From contig NZ_KI912149.1 in NCBI RefSeq assembly GCF_000517105.1, positions 1,141,946-1,205,945 on the forward strand: a stretch of 64,000 nucleotides of DNA, given 5' to 3'. Positions 9,370 to 18,042 of the stretch are shown here, in pieces (position 1 is the first letter of the stretch; each line of letters opens with the position of its first letter). Made by a program: the position numbers and the translations under genes. The stretch is from Fischerella sp. PCC 9605. Lineage in GTDB: Bacteria; Cyanobacteriota; Cyanobacteriia; Cyanobacteriales; Nostocaceae. The notes beneath the pieces are model-generated. The model was not told the origin of the DNA, did not search any database, and saw only the letters and a program-made list of their open reading frames with translations.

Positions 9370-10431
9370 CTAAAACTTGGCTTGTTTTCTTAACAACTCT
9401 CCAATTGTGAGATTTATCTGTGCTTCTCCTTCAAAAACTGTTCCCACTTTGCCCCTATTAAAGTGAACTTTATCTAGGTGATAAGCTTCATCCGGTAGAG
9501 GCACGTAACCTATAGAAGTTACTGTTTGCGGTGCTTTTTCAATGTAGAATTCTGCAAAATCTTTCACTGCTGGTTTGTTTTGAGCAGACCTAGCATTAAC
9601 ATAGATAAACAATGGTCGAGAAAGAGGCTGATACTGGGCTTTCTCCACTGTTTGTCGCGATGGCGAGATAGCGCCTTTGCCGCTATCAACAGCTAGGGCT
9701 TTTAACTTTCCTTGGTTTTTTTCATAATAAGCATAGCCAAAATAACCTAGAGCATCAGGATCTTTACTGATACCATCTACCAAGACATCATCATCTTCGC
9801 TGGCTGTGTAGTCGGTACGGCTAGCTCCTGGCTTACCGACTACTGCCTCTGTGAAGTAGTCAAATGTACCAGACTTATTGCCAGCACCATACAACTTCAG
9901 TGGACGATTAGGCCAAGATGCACGTACTTGGTTCCAACGAGTGATTTTGTTTTGGGCTCCAGGTTCCCAAATCTTTTTCAATTCAGCGGTAGTAATGTCT
10001 TTTGCCCAGTTGTTTTGAGGATGAACGGCGATGGTAAGAGCATCAAACGCCACCGGAAGCTCTATAAATCTCACGTTATTTTTATTACATGCTTCCATCT
10101 CTGCGGACAAAATTGGCCGTGAGGCATTATTGATGTCTGTTGTTCCAGCACAGAATTTTTCAAATCCGCCGCTAGTACCGGAAAAGTCTACTATTACCTG
10201 TGCTTTATTTGCTTTATTTTTGTTTTCTGCTTGAAACTGTTTGGCGATCGCCTGGGTAATTGGATAAACCGTACTAGAACCGTCTATTTTCACCGCTGCA
10301 ACCGTTTCTGAACTAGCTACTTCAGTCACATTTTGCGATTGAGAAGTTTGCGTAGATGTGTTGGTCGTGCAACTCGTTGCTAAAACCAACATACCAAGCG
10401 CGAGAGCCAATTTTGTTCCTGTCGCGCCCAT
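9370..10431 (-). CDS. PstS-like phosphate-binding lipoprotein in the ars operon
   Basis: A 353-residue lipoprotein: a hydrophobic signal ends at a lipobox (LVLATSC), followed by a Ser/Thr/Gln-rich linker. The binding domain begins IDGSSTVYPIT, and FSGTSGGFEKFC and GAGNKSGTFDYF supply phosphate-ligand loops as in PstS/SphX. It captures phosphate in the periplasm for an ABC importer, but no PstCAB genes are visible nearby. In an ars operon it may favour phosphate over arsenate or bind an arsenic oxyanion; this is not shown. ATG at 10431 is chosen because GAGGTGAGG lies just upstream; an in-frame ATG at 10449 has no such site. Confidence 0.85.
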   Translation of the reverse strand: MGATGTKLALALGMLVLATSCTTNTSTQTSQSQNVTEVASSETVAAVKIDGSSTVYPITQAIAKQFQAENKNKANKAQVIVDFSGTSGGFEKFCAGTTDINNASRPILSAEMEACNKNNVRFIELPVAFDALTIAVHPQNNWAKDITTAELKKIWEPGAQNKITRWNQVRASWPNRPLKLYGAGNKSGTFDYFTEAVVGKPGASRTDYTASEDDDVLVDGISKDPDALGYFGYAYYEKNQGKLKALAVDSGKGAISPSRQTVEKAQYQPLSRPLFIYVNARSAQNKPAVKDFAEFYIEKAPQTVTSIGYVPLPDEAYHLDKVHFNRGKVGTVFEGEAQINLTIGELLRKQAKF

Positions 10432-10483
10432 AACCTCACCTCGTGGCATATATGATAGTTATACTTAATATCATTTCAAAAAA

Positions 10484-10499
10484 AGTTGATTTGTCAACT
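10484..10499. promoter_or_regulatory. Inverted repeat AGTTGA-N4-TCAACT upstream of the PstS-like gene
   Basis: A perfect 6-bp inverted repeat about 50 bases before the PstS-like start. Its core resembles the TTGA...TCAA core of the arsI/arsR intergenic operators but with a spacer 2 bases shorter. It could be an ArsR or other repressor site for a second promoter of the operon. Confidence 0.35.
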
Positions 10500-10537
10500 A
10501 CCAGTAGATGACATTTTACAAAAATCAATCAAAAAAA

Positions 10538-10553
10538 CTTGATATATTTCAAG
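10538..10553. promoter_or_regulatory. Candidate third ArsR operator
   Basis: CTTGA-N6-TCAAG. The spacing and core (TTGATAT followed by TCAA) match the two operators between arsI and arsR. It lies in the 182-base gap between arsI and the PstS-like gene, which would make the downstream genes separately arsenic-controlled. Confidence 0.4.
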
Positions 10554-10613
10554 GTTATTGGTGGGGCGACTCGGAAAGCGATCGCCCCAAGACTGTGAGA
10601 AATATGAGTTAAG

Positions 10614-11027
10614 CTACGAACAAGCAGATGCAGTTTTCTCAGCACCTCCACAAGCAAACGTTGCTGAATCCTTCAGAACTGTATAAACCTCCCAATCATC
10701 ACCGTCTGGATCTGTAACCCAAACTTTGTCTTGCAAGGCATAACAGCAAGTTGTTTGGTTTTCAACTTTGACTGTTAAATTAGCTTGCTTGAGGCGATCG
10801 CTTGCTTGTGCAACTTTTTGTGATGATTCCACCTCAATCCCTAAGTGGTTCAACTTGCCAGTTGCCGCAGGATTTTCAAACAATACCAGTTTTAATGGTG
10901 GCTCAACAATGGCGAAGTTAGCATAGCCTGGACGACGCTTTGCTGGTTCAGTTCCAAATAGTTTGCTGTAGAAATCGACAGCAGCATCAATATCACTCAC
11001 ATTCAGCGCTAGTTGAAGACGAGACAT
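10614..11027 (-). CDS. arsI: ArsI-type C-As lyase (glyoxalase fold)
   Basis: A 137-residue vicinal-oxygen-chelate protein, LALNVSDIDAAVDFY at the N terminus. Features of ArsI are visible: the vicinal pair Cys94-Cys95 in TTCCYALQDKVW, which binds trivalent organoarsenicals, and metal ligand candidates His61 (NHLGIEV) and Glu113 (DWEVYT). The family cleaves methyl or aryl groups from As(III); older annotations call it a cadmium-induced or glyoxalase protein. ATG at 11027 is chosen: AAGGAG lies about 10 bases upstream, and a longer frame to 11060 would run into the operator. Divergent from arsR. Confidence 0.88.
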   Translation of the reverse strand: MSRLQLALNVSDIDAAVDFYSKLFGTEPAKRRPGYANFAIVEPPLKLVLFENPAATGKLNHLGIEVESSQKVAQASDRLKQANLTVKVENQTTCCYALQDKVWVTDPDGDDWEVYTVLKDSATFACGGAEKTASACS

Positions 11028-11043
11028 AATCCAGGAACTCCTT

Positions 11044-11063
11044 ATATTGATATTTGTCAATAT
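11044..11063. promoter_or_regulatory. ArsR operator 1 (arsI side)
   Basis: A perfect inverted repeat ATATTGA-N6-TCAATAT, 17 bases upstream of the arsI start. An almost identical site lies 47 bases away beside arsR. Paired dyads in the shared arsI/arsR promoter are what an ArsR repressor dimer would bind. Confidence 0.7.
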
Positions 11064-11090
11064 TTAATTACATCAATATGCTAGCCATAC

Positions 11091-11110
11091 ATATTGATGT
11101 ATGTCAATAT
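11091..11110. promoter_or_regulatory. ArsR operator 2 (arsR side)
   Basis: The same dyad, ATATTGA-N6-TCAATAT, ending 7 bases before the arsR ATG. A half site (CATCAATATG, 11071-11080) also forms a dyad with CATATTGATG at 11090-11099. The position implies autorepression of arsR and joint control of arsI. Confidence 0.7.
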
Positions 11111-11117
11111 AGAAAGT

Positions 11118-11447
11118 ATGAAGTTATCTAAACCTGTCGTATCTTGTTGCTCTCCTTTGCTTGCTGGTCGTCTTACACCTGATGAGGCGATAAATCTAGC
11201 TGCAATTTTTCGTGTGTTAGGCGAACCTGCGCGGTTACAAATGCTGAGTTTGATTGCAGCACAGCCGAGTAGAGAGGTTTGTGCTTGTGAATTAGCAGAA
11301 CCTTTGGGACTTTCGCAACCAACAGTAAGTCATCATCTTAAAGTCTTGTACGAAGCGGGTTTACTGGAAAAAGAACGACGCGGGACTTGGATCTACTATC
11401 GGATTTTGCCGGAGAAGTTAGCACTGTTGCGCGGGGCACTTTCCTAA
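11118..11447 (+). CDS. arsR: ArsR-family arsenic-responsive repressor
   Basis: A 109-residue winged-helix repressor. The recognition helix is in LGLSQPTVSHHLKVLYEAG. Cysteines sit at an N-terminal pair (Cys10-Cys11, SCCSPLLAGR) and at Cys55/Cys57 (EVCACEL), the latter in the place of the classical CxC As(III) site of ArsR proteins. Binding of arsenite should release the operators just upstream. ATG at 11118 is chosen because it follows operator 2; an upstream in-frame ATG (11094) falls inside the operator. It is divergent from arsI. Confidence 0.9.
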   Translation: MKLSKPVVSCCSPLLAGRLTPDEAINLAAIFRVLGEPARLQMLSLIAAQPSREVCACELAEPLGLSQPTVSHHLKVLYEAGLLEKERRGTWIYYRILPEKLALLRGALS

Positions 11448-11600
11448 GTCGCACAAAGTATTAAACCACAAAGACACAAAGACACAAAGAAAACAGTTTT
11501 CTGTATACAACTCTTAATTCTATAACTCGCGAAAGAGTAATATTGTCTACCTGATTTTTAACATCGGGGAAGATACCCCCATTTCCCCAAAGTTACAGAC

Positions 11601-13295
11601 ATGGAATCGTATGATGTTGTAATTATTGGCGCTGGACACAATGGATTAGTTTGTGCAGCCTATCTCCTCAAAGCTGGTTACAGCGTCCTGCTTTTGGAAG
11701 CGCGATCGCTTCCCGGTGGTGGTGCGACAACTGAGGAACTAATGCCAAAAGAAGCACCTGGGTTCAAATTCAACCCTTGCGCGCTTGATCACCTGTTTAT
11801 TTTCCTCGGGCCAGTCATACAAGAATTAGAACTGCACAAGTACGGTTTGGAATACCTGTCCTGCGATCCGGTTGTTTTTTGTCCCCATCCCGATGGTAAG
11901 TATTTCTTAGCTCATAAGTCAGTAGAAAAAACTTGTGTAGAAATTGCCCGTTACAATCACAGAGATGCTCTAAAATACACCGAATATGTCAACTACTGGC
12001 ATCGCTTCATTGGCTCTATCATTCCTTATTTCAATGCACCACCAAAGTCAATTGTTGATCTTATAGGTAACTATGACCTGAAAAAACTGCAAGACCTGTT
12101 TTCTCTTTTGGGCGGGCCTAATCAAACGCTAGATTTCCTTCGCACAATGCTAACCAGCCCGATGGATAATATTAACGAGTATTTTGATTCCGAATTTATC
12201 AAAGCACCCCTTGCCCGACTATCCGCAGAAATCAGTGCGCCTCCTTCTCAAAAAGCTATGGCCTTCGGGGCAATGATGATGGTTATGCGCCACAACCCTG
12301 GTATGGCTAGACCACGCGGTGGTACTGGTGCACTTACTGAAGCATTAGTAAATTCTGTGACAAGCCTTGATGGTGTTATCCTCACAAACCAAAGGGTGGA
12401 AAAAGTCTTAGTTGATAATGGTAAGGCTGTTGGTGTGCGAGTTGATGGCGGTAAAGAATATCGCGCCAACAAGGGTATATTTTCCAATATTGATGCTAAG
12501 CGGTTATTTCTGCAACTAGTGGATGCAAGCGATGTAGATAGCGCTGACTCTAATTTACGGGAAAGATTAGACCGGCGCATTGCGGACAATAACGAAAGTA
12601 TCCTCAAGATAGACTTGGCTTTAAACGAACCGCTGCGATTTGAACACCACGAACATAGAGATGAATTCCTAATAGGTTCTATTTTGATTGCAGATTCCGT
12701 AAACCATGTGGAAAAAGCTCATAGCGACTGTAGTCAGGGAAAAATTCCTGATGATGACCCCTCGATGTATTTAGCTATGCCCACCGGACTCGACCCCTCG
12801 ATGGCACCACCAGGCAAGCATACAGCCTGGATCGAATTTTTTGCTCCCTATGATATTGCAGGTGCGGAAGGCACGGGGTTAAAGGGTACAGGTTGGACGG
12901 ATGAATTGAAAAACAAAGTTGCAGATAAGGTGGTGGAAAAACTGGCGGAGTATTCGCCCAATCTCAAACATTCAATCATTGCTCGTCATGTGGAAAGTCC
13001 CGCTGAATTAGGAGAACGCTTGGGATTTTTCAAGGGCAACTACTACCACCTTGATATGACTCTAGATCAGATGCTATGCTTCCGCCCGCTACCGGAATTG
13101 GCTAATTATAAAACCCCGATTGAGAATTTATATCTCACAGGTGCGGGAACTCATCCGGGTGGTTCAATATCTGGTATACCGGGGCGTAATTGTGCGCGGG
13201 TATTTTTGCATGCACAGCAACCCATTGCCCAAACACTAAAAGAAGCAGGAGATTCACTCAAGTCAACTATTGGATCGGTTTTTCGGAGTGAATAA
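11601..13295 (+). CDS. crtO: CrtO-type carotenoid oxidoreductase (likely beta-carotene ketolase)
   Basis: A 564-residue FAD protein of the phytoene-desaturase family. The N terminus has the dinucleotide fold DVVIIGAGHNGLVCAAYLLKAG followed by LEARSLPGGGATTEE; the C terminus has the conserved NLYLTGAGTHPGGSISGIPGRN FAD contact, and length fits CrtO (about 540-560). In Synechocystis the homologue adds keto groups to beta-carotene, making echinenone. Close paralogues with other substrates exist, so the ketolase call is family-level. It lies 153 bases after arsR on the same strand but has no visible operator of the ArsR type. Confidence 0.75.
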   Translation: MESYDVVIIGAGHNGLVCAAYLLKAGYSVLLLEARSLPGGGATTEELMPKEAPGFKFNPCALDHLFIFLGPVIQELELHKYGLEYLSCDPVVFCPHPDGKYFLAHKSVEKTCVEIARYNHRDALKYTEYVNYWHRFIGSIIPYFNAPPKSIVDLIGNYDLKKLQDLFSLLGGPNQTLDFLRTMLTSPMDNINEYFDSEFIKAPLARLSAEISAPPSQKAMAFGAMMMVMRHNPGMARPRGGTGALTEALVNSVTSLDGVILTNQRVEKVLVDNGKAVGVRVDGGKEYRANKGIFSNIDAKRLFLQLVDASDVDSADSNLRERLDRRIADNNESILKIDLALNEPLRFEHHEHRDEFLIGSILIADSVNHVEKAHSDCSQGKIPDDDPSMYLAMPTGLDPSMAPPGKHTAWIEFFAPYDIAGAEGTGLKGTGWTDELKNKVADKVVEKLAEYSPNLKHSIIARHVESPAELGERLGFFKGNYYHLDMTLDQMLCFRPLPELANYKTPIENLYLTGAGTHPGGSISGIPGRNCARVFLHAQQPIAQTLKEAGDSLKSTIGSVFRSE

Positions 13296-13609
13296 TGCTC
13301 AAACGTCATGTAGAGACGCGAAATAATACTGTTTCTCGAAAAAATGACTACAAATTTTCTTAGCTTGTAGTAAGCACTTAAGTGCTTACTACGAACCATG
13401 TGTAGTTCTAGTTTTGAAAATTGGTATAATCCTCCGGGAACGCCTGCGGCGTAAGCGTTTCTACATAAAGCCTTTGGATGAGATAACTGTTCACCAAATG
13501 TGTAACGCCGAAAGTCTTATTTTCTCAAGAAGCAACGTCATACTTACTAGCGATGACAACTATAACTGAAAATTGATGTAATAAAGCTGCTGTTGCCAAT
13601 GCTGGAGCG
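13296..13609. other. 314-base intergenic stretch with a palindrome
   Basis: It holds a half copy of the TAGAGACGCG repeat (13311-13320), the 26-bp palindrome at 13367-13392 and a short GC-rich repeat fragment (about 13434-13465, GGAACGCCTGCGGCG). No gene or clear promoter is seen. Confidence 0.6.
13367..13392. repeat. Perfect 26-bp palindrome
   Basis: GTAGTAAGCACTT is followed directly by its complement. It lies 72 bases past the crtO stop and could form a hairpin, but no T-run follows, so a dispersed repeat is more likely than a terminator. Confidence 0.8.
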
Positions 13610-14704
13610 ATGAGAGATCGGGTTTTGATTCTTGGAGGACGGGGGCGGATCGGCGGTAGCGTTGCTCAGGATTTAGTCACCCATACGCAGGCAGAAATTA
13701 TCATCACTGGGCGTACCCCTGAACAGACACAAAATATATCGCCTTTACAATACCTAGTGTTGGATTTGGCGGATGTGGAGAAATTGCGGGAGGCGATCGC
13801 TTCTGTGAATTTAGTCGTCCACTGTGCTGGCCCATTTCACCATCGAGATGCTAATGTTCTAAAAATTTGCATTGAAGAAGGTGTTAATTATGTAGATGTT
13901 AGCGATCACCGTTCTTTCACTAGCAAGGCGCTAAATTATCATGAAGAAGCCGTTGCTGCGGGTGTGACAGCGATAATTAATACTGGCATTTTCCCCGGTA
14001 TTTCTAACAGTATGGTGCGTCATGATGTCGAGCAATTTGATACACCAGAAAAAATACATCTGAGTTATTTGGTGTCTGGTTCTGGTGGTGCTGGCATCAC
14101 GGTGATGCGAACCACATTTTTAGGTTTACAAAATCCTTTTCCAGCCTGGATAGATGGTACATGGCAAACAGTCAAGCCTTATAGCGATCGCGAAATCGTT
14201 AACTTTCCACCACCCTACGGACGCAGTGGAGTTTACTGGTTTGATATGCCAGAAACCTTCACTCTACCCCATGCTTTCCCAGGAGTTAAAACCGTCATTA
14301 CTAAATTTGGCTCTGTTCCTGATTTTTACAATCACCTGACTTGGGTAGCTGCCCATGTCTTTCCTAAATCATGGATACAGAATCCCAAAGGAGTAGAATT
14401 TCTTTCTCATGTTAGCCATTTTATGACCGATGTTACTGACCGCTTTACTGGTATTGGAGTCGCTGTTCGTTCGGAAGTAACAGGTCAAAAAAATGGTCAG
14501 CAAGCCGTATATTGCTCCACTTTAGTCCATGAAAATACTGCTGCTGCTGCTGGTTGTGGAACGGGTAGCATTGCCCAATTCTTACTAGAAGGAACGCTCA
14601 AAAAACCAGGAGTTTGGCCTGTTGAAGAAGCATTGCCAACAGATTTATTTGCACAAGCAATGCAAAGCCGAAGAATAATAATTCAACAAGGTTGGATAAA
14701 TTAA
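13610..14704 (+). CDS. Saccharopine dehydrogenase-like NAD(P)-binding protein
   Basis: A 364-residue protein with an N-terminal Rossmann motif (RVLILGGRGRIGGSVAQDL), then VVHCAGPFHHRDANVLKICIEEGVNYVDVSD, the hallmark of the saccharopine-dehydrogenase-like superfamily. The C-terminal half has a conserved SGSGGAGITVMRTTFLGL segment. Lysine metabolism is unlikely in a cyanobacterium; members of this superfamily act on varied or unknown substrates. GGAG is 3-6 bases before the ATG. It is convergent with the second ArsR gene. Confidence 0.75.
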   Translation: MRDRVLILGGRGRIGGSVAQDLVTHTQAEIIITGRTPEQTQNISPLQYLVLDLADVEKLREAIASVNLVVHCAGPFHHRDANVLKICIEEGVNYVDVSDHRSFTSKALNYHEEAVAAGVTAIINTGIFPGISNSMVRHDVEQFDTPEKIHLSYLVSGSGGAGITVMRTTFLGLQNPFPAWIDGTWQTVKPYSDREIVNFPPPYGRSGVYWFDMPETFTLPHAFPGVKTVITKFGSVPDFYNHLTWVAAHVFPKSWIQNPKGVEFLSHVSHFMTDVTDRFTGIGVAVRSEVTGQKNGQQAVYCSTLVHENTAAAAGCGTGSIAQFLLEGTLKKPGVWPVEEALPTDLFAQAMQSRRIIIQQGWIN

Positions 14705-14835
14705 CAAATCCTATATAGTTTGTTTGTCAAAAACTTTTTTTCCATTCAGAAATCTCACGTAGCATCATGAGGGGCTAATACACATCATCTACGAGCAAGC
14801 AAGCAAACCGTGCTGAAAAATAGTCAGTTGATGAA

Positions 14836-15162
14836 TTAGGGTGAGTCTTGGCAAGAACGCGCTGGCAATACCTGGATCAAGCGGTGGTAATTTGCCAAAT
14901 ACTCCTCTAAAACCTCAAATTGAGGTAAATTCAAGCTGTAATAAATCCAACGTCCTTCTTGACGGGAGATAACTAAATCAGCTTCCTTAAGGGTTTTTAG
15001 ATGAAAAGAAAGTTTCGACTGACTTACCTCCAAGATCTCACACAAATCACATACGCACAGTTCGCGTTCTCGTAACAATTCTAAGACTTTAATCCGCAAT
15101 GGTTCAGAAAGAGCATGAAATCCAGAAACAATTGCATTTGGAACGGTTGAGGGGGTTTGCAT
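14836..15162 (-). CDS. Second ArsR-family repressor
   Basis: A 108-residue winged-helix protein with the classical As(III)/Sb(III) sensor motif ELCVCDLC (Cys36, Cys38, Cys41) placed in the DNA-binding helix region, then LEVSQSKLSFHLKTLKEADL. It is more like enterobacterial ArsR than the first ArsR at 11118, so the two may answer different metalloids or control different promoters. ATG at 15162 is chosen; the frame can start at TTG 15171. No dyad like the ars operators was seen just upstream. It follows the aminotransferase gene by 29 bases on the same strand. Confidence 0.88.
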   Translation of the reverse strand: MQTPSTVPNAIVSGFHALSEPLRIKVLELLRERELCVCDLCEILEVSQSKLSFHLKTLKEADLVISRQEGRWIYYSLNLPQFEVLEEYLANYHRLIQVLPARSCQDSP

Positions 15163-15191
15163 CAATTCCAAACAGTAAATGTACGTCTTCT

Positions 15192-16403
15192 CTATTGTGA
15201 ACTAGAGACAACTGCATCTGCTTGATATTGGATACCAGCTTGTTTAAATCTGTGCAAGACTTCGCCAAAGCGATCGCACTCTGCAATCAAACTGATGCGT
15301 ACATAGCCTTCACCACCAACACCAAAGGCATTACCAGGAGTGACGACTACACCAGTTTGCTGCAATACCCACAAAGCAAAATCCGTCGAACTCATACCCA
15401 CAGAACAAGGAACCCACAAATACATTGTCGCCTTAGTTTTAGGGATATTCCAACCCAACTCAGCTAACCCTTGAATCAGAAAATCGCGACGGGTGCGATA
15501 GCGATTTTGGACTTCCTGCAAATAAGAATCAGGTAATTGTAAAGCTGTTTCGGCGGCTGCTTGCAAGGCTGCAAAAATACCGTAATCCAGGTTAGTTTTC
15601 AGCGTCCGCAAACCTTGAATCACATGGCGGTTGCCAACCACAAACCCGACGCGCCAACCTGCCATATTATAAGTTTTAGACATAGTGTGAAACTCCACGC
15701 CAATATCTTTCGCGCCAGGAATTTCTAATAAACTGGTTGGTTGATAGCCATCAAAAGCTAACTCGGCATAACACAAATCGTGTACGAGGAGAATTTCGTA
15801 TTTGCGGGCAAAGGCAACGATTTCTTCAAAAAATTCCCGGGGTGCTGTGGCAGCAGTCGGGTTGCTAGGATAATTAAAATAAAGAATTTTTGCTTTTTCG
15901 GCGACAGCGTCAGGAATTGCTGCCAAATCAATTAACCAGTTGTTTTCTGGTTTGAGAATCAAGCTATAGACATTTCCTCCGGCAATTACCGGGCCGCGAA
16001 AATGAACTGGATAAGAGGGGGAAGGTACCAATACCACATCCCCAGGATTGATGTATGCTAGTGCCAGATGCCCCAATCCTTCCTTGGAACCTAGTAGCGG
16101 TAAGGCTTCGCTATCTGGATCTAAAACTACTCCATAGCGGCGATGATACCAACTAGTAATAGCACGGCGGAAACTAGCAGTACCCTCAAAGGGAGGATAG
16201 CCGTGATTGGCAGGATTTTGCAAAGCTTTGATAGCAGCTTCAATAACTGGCTGCGGTGTCGTGCCATCTGGGTTGCCCATGCCCAAATCAATTAAATCCA
16301 GTCCTTGTTCCCGCGCCCTATTTTTGAGTTCATCCAAACGAGCAAATGGATAGGCTGGTAATTTTTGTATGCGTTCAGCTGGGGCGATCCAATCCAAGTT
16401 CAT
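15192..16403 (-). CDS. Class I/II PLP aminotransferase (aspartate or LL-diaminopimelate type)
   Basis: A 403-residue fold-type I aminotransferase: DLGMGNPDGTTPQ at the N terminus, LGSKEGLGHLALAYINPGD, FNYPSNPTAATAP, the cofactor-binding Asp in VHDLCYAELAFDG, the Schiff-base Lys in TMSKTYNMAGWRVGF, and a C-terminal Arg in GYVRISL. The SPSYPVH and KTYNMAGWR patterns match the group annotated as aspartate, alanine or LL-diaminopimelate aminotransferases; substrate is not fixed by sequence. The gene stands 128 bases after the dehydrogenase, in the same direction. Confidence 0.85.
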   Translation of the reverse strand: MNLDWIAPAERIQKLPAYPFARLDELKNRAREQGLDLIDLGMGNPDGTTPQPVIEAAIKALQNPANHGYPPFEGTASFRRAITSWYHRRYGVVLDPDSEALPLLGSKEGLGHLALAYINPGDVVLVPSPSYPVHFRGPVIAGGNVYSLILKPENNWLIDLAAIPDAVAEKAKILYFNYPSNPTAATAPREFFEEIVAFARKYEILLVHDLCYAELAFDGYQPTSLLEIPGAKDIGVEFHTMSKTYNMAGWRVGFVVGNRHVIQGLRTLKTNLDYGIFAALQAAAETALQLPDSYLQEVQNRYRTRRDFLIQGLAELGWNIPKTKATMYLWVPCSVGMSSTDFALWVLQQTGVVVTPGNAFGVGGEGYVRISLIAECDRFGEVLHRFKQAGIQYQADAVVSSSQ

Positions 16404-16530
16404 CGGAAAAATTATAAATTATGAATTATGAAATGAGTAAGATTATGAACTATGAGATGTTGATGAATAATGAAGTATAAAATGTAAATCACGTTTATAC
16501 TTTTTTCCATCATTCAGCATTCATAATTCA

Positions 16531-17736
16531 TTAGTTATCTGCTTCTGTGCAATTCGATAATCTCTCCTCCTTAACAGTTGGCGTCAATCCCAACTGGGTG
16601 CGATTTCCTTCTACAGGTGCAGTGGTAGAAACCATCGCTGCCATCAATTGTTCTAGCGCAACTTTAAACGGCAATCTGTGAATGTCAGAATTAGGAGCTA
16701 AGGCAATTTCCGCAGCAGTTTGCAACTCACTCAAGGTAATATTACCCAATCCTAAATCGCTCAATTTTTGCGGCAGTCCAATTTCGGTGTAGAACTTCAG
16801 TAACTGTTGACGTGCAGATGCTGCTAGCTGATTACCTTGAATCATTTCTTCTAAACGCAGTTGCACCAAAATCCCATAGGCGACTTTTTCGCCATGAATA
16901 CTGCCATGTCTACAAATGTGCGTTAAACCATTATGTACGGCATGAGCAGCAACGGTGCGACACTGAGCACCACCTATACCGCCAATTACTCCAGCCAATA
17001 AAACGGTAGCGTCTACAACTTGTTGCCAAACTTCACTACCCGTTTCTTTGAGGGCGGCAGCAGATTTTTGCAAGAGAATATCCCGCAATACTCGCGCTTG
17101 TTGTACGGCAGCAACAATCAAGGTTTGTTCTGAGTGTCCGCTGCTTACCGAAGCTTCGTACCATTTGGCGATCGCATCTCCGATTCCCGCTACCAGAGTG
17201 CGCGACGGTGCAGTTTGAATCAAATCGTAATCAAGTATCAATAGATCGGGACAGCGATCTAGCGCCACATCATATAAAAATGCCCCCTCATCAGAGTACA
17301 CATTTGAGAGAGCAGTCCAAGCCGCACAGGTTGCTGCCGAGGTTGGAATTGTTACTACTGGTAATTGCAACTGGTACGCAAGTAATTTTGCTGTATCCAG
17401 TGCTTTACCACCACCTACACCAATAATTACATCAGCTTTATGTTCCTTAGCAGCCTCACGTAAAACTTTTAGGCTTGCTTCACTACAATCAGGTGCGTAA
17501 GAAGCTTGGGCAAATTGTAAATGCTGCTGTTCTAAAACTGGTTGTAGGCGGGGTTGGATGACTTTGAAAGAGCGATCGCCTCCCACAATCAAAGGACGAT
17601 TGCCCAAATGAGCGATCGCATCTGATACTTGTGTCAAGATTTGGGAGCCACGGATCACTTTTGCTGGCGCTACCACCAGAGGAAGTAACAAATTAGGAGT
17701 TTGAGTAGACAACTGTCCTGTAAATTGATTAATCAT
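16531..17736 (-). CDS. Iron-containing alcohol/glycerol dehydrogenase family protein
   Basis: A 401-residue protein with the NAD-binding IIGVGGGKALDTAK motif near residue 105, TIPTSAATCAAWTALSNVY, and metal-ligand histidines likely in VAAHAVHNGLTH and RHGSIHGEKVAYG, as in glycerol dehydrogenase (GldA). The family oxidises polyols with NAD+, using Zn or Fe. Cyanobacterial members are usually uncharacterised. It lies upstream of the aminotransferase in the same direction, with an AT-rich gap of tandem ATAATTCAT-like repeats between them, so cotranscription is uncertain. Confidence 0.8.
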   Translation of the reverse strand: MINQFTGQLSTQTPNLLLPLVVAPAKVIRGSQILTQVSDAIAHLGNRPLIVGGDRSFKVIQPRLQPVLEQQHLQFAQASYAPDCSEASLKVLREAAKEHKADVIIGVGGGKALDTAKLLAYQLQLPVVTIPTSAATCAAWTALSNVYSDEGAFLYDVALDRCPDLLILDYDLIQTAPSRTLVAGIGDAIAKWYEASVSSGHSEQTLIVAAVQQARVLRDILLQKSAAALKETGSEVWQQVVDATVLLAGVIGGIGGAQCRTVAAHAVHNGLTHICRHGSIHGEKVAYGILVQLRLEEMIQGNQLAASARQQLLKFYTEIGLPQKLSDLGLGNITLSELQTAAEIALAPNSDIHRLPFKVALEQLMAAMVSTTAPVEGNRTQLGLTPTVKEERLSNCTEADN

Positions 17737-18042
17737 ATAACTAATTAATTAACAATAGCATTTCACAAAATTTTTTAATATCGGGGAAGTAAAACTAAGT
17801 TTGCAACACAAAAAAGTACTAAATTTCAAACCTAGGACTCTTACACTTGCTTAGTTTTCCCAGTGTTTTAATAGCTAGATTAATATCTTAACCAAAAATC
17901 AATTAGTAATGTATTTTAAAACACAAAAAGATTATACCTTTTTCAGGAGATTGAGGATAGGTGGAAGTACCCCGCTTGGGTGATGCAAGATCGGTGTTAA
18001 AAAACTACACTATACTAAACGCCGCTCCCAAGGGGTAGGAAC
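17737..18042. other. 306-base intergenic stretch, divergent promoters
   Basis: It separates the leftward dehydrogenase from the rightward peptidoglycan-binding protein and so must hold both promoters. It is AT-rich; no convincing -35/-10 pair, repeat or RNA structure is seen. Confidence 0.5.

Noticed and set aside
10563-10588. GGGGCGA/TCGCCCC hairpin after arsI as a terminator
   Set aside because: No T-run follows on the minus strand; the stem includes a HIP1 GCGATCGC site, which is abundant here for other reasons.
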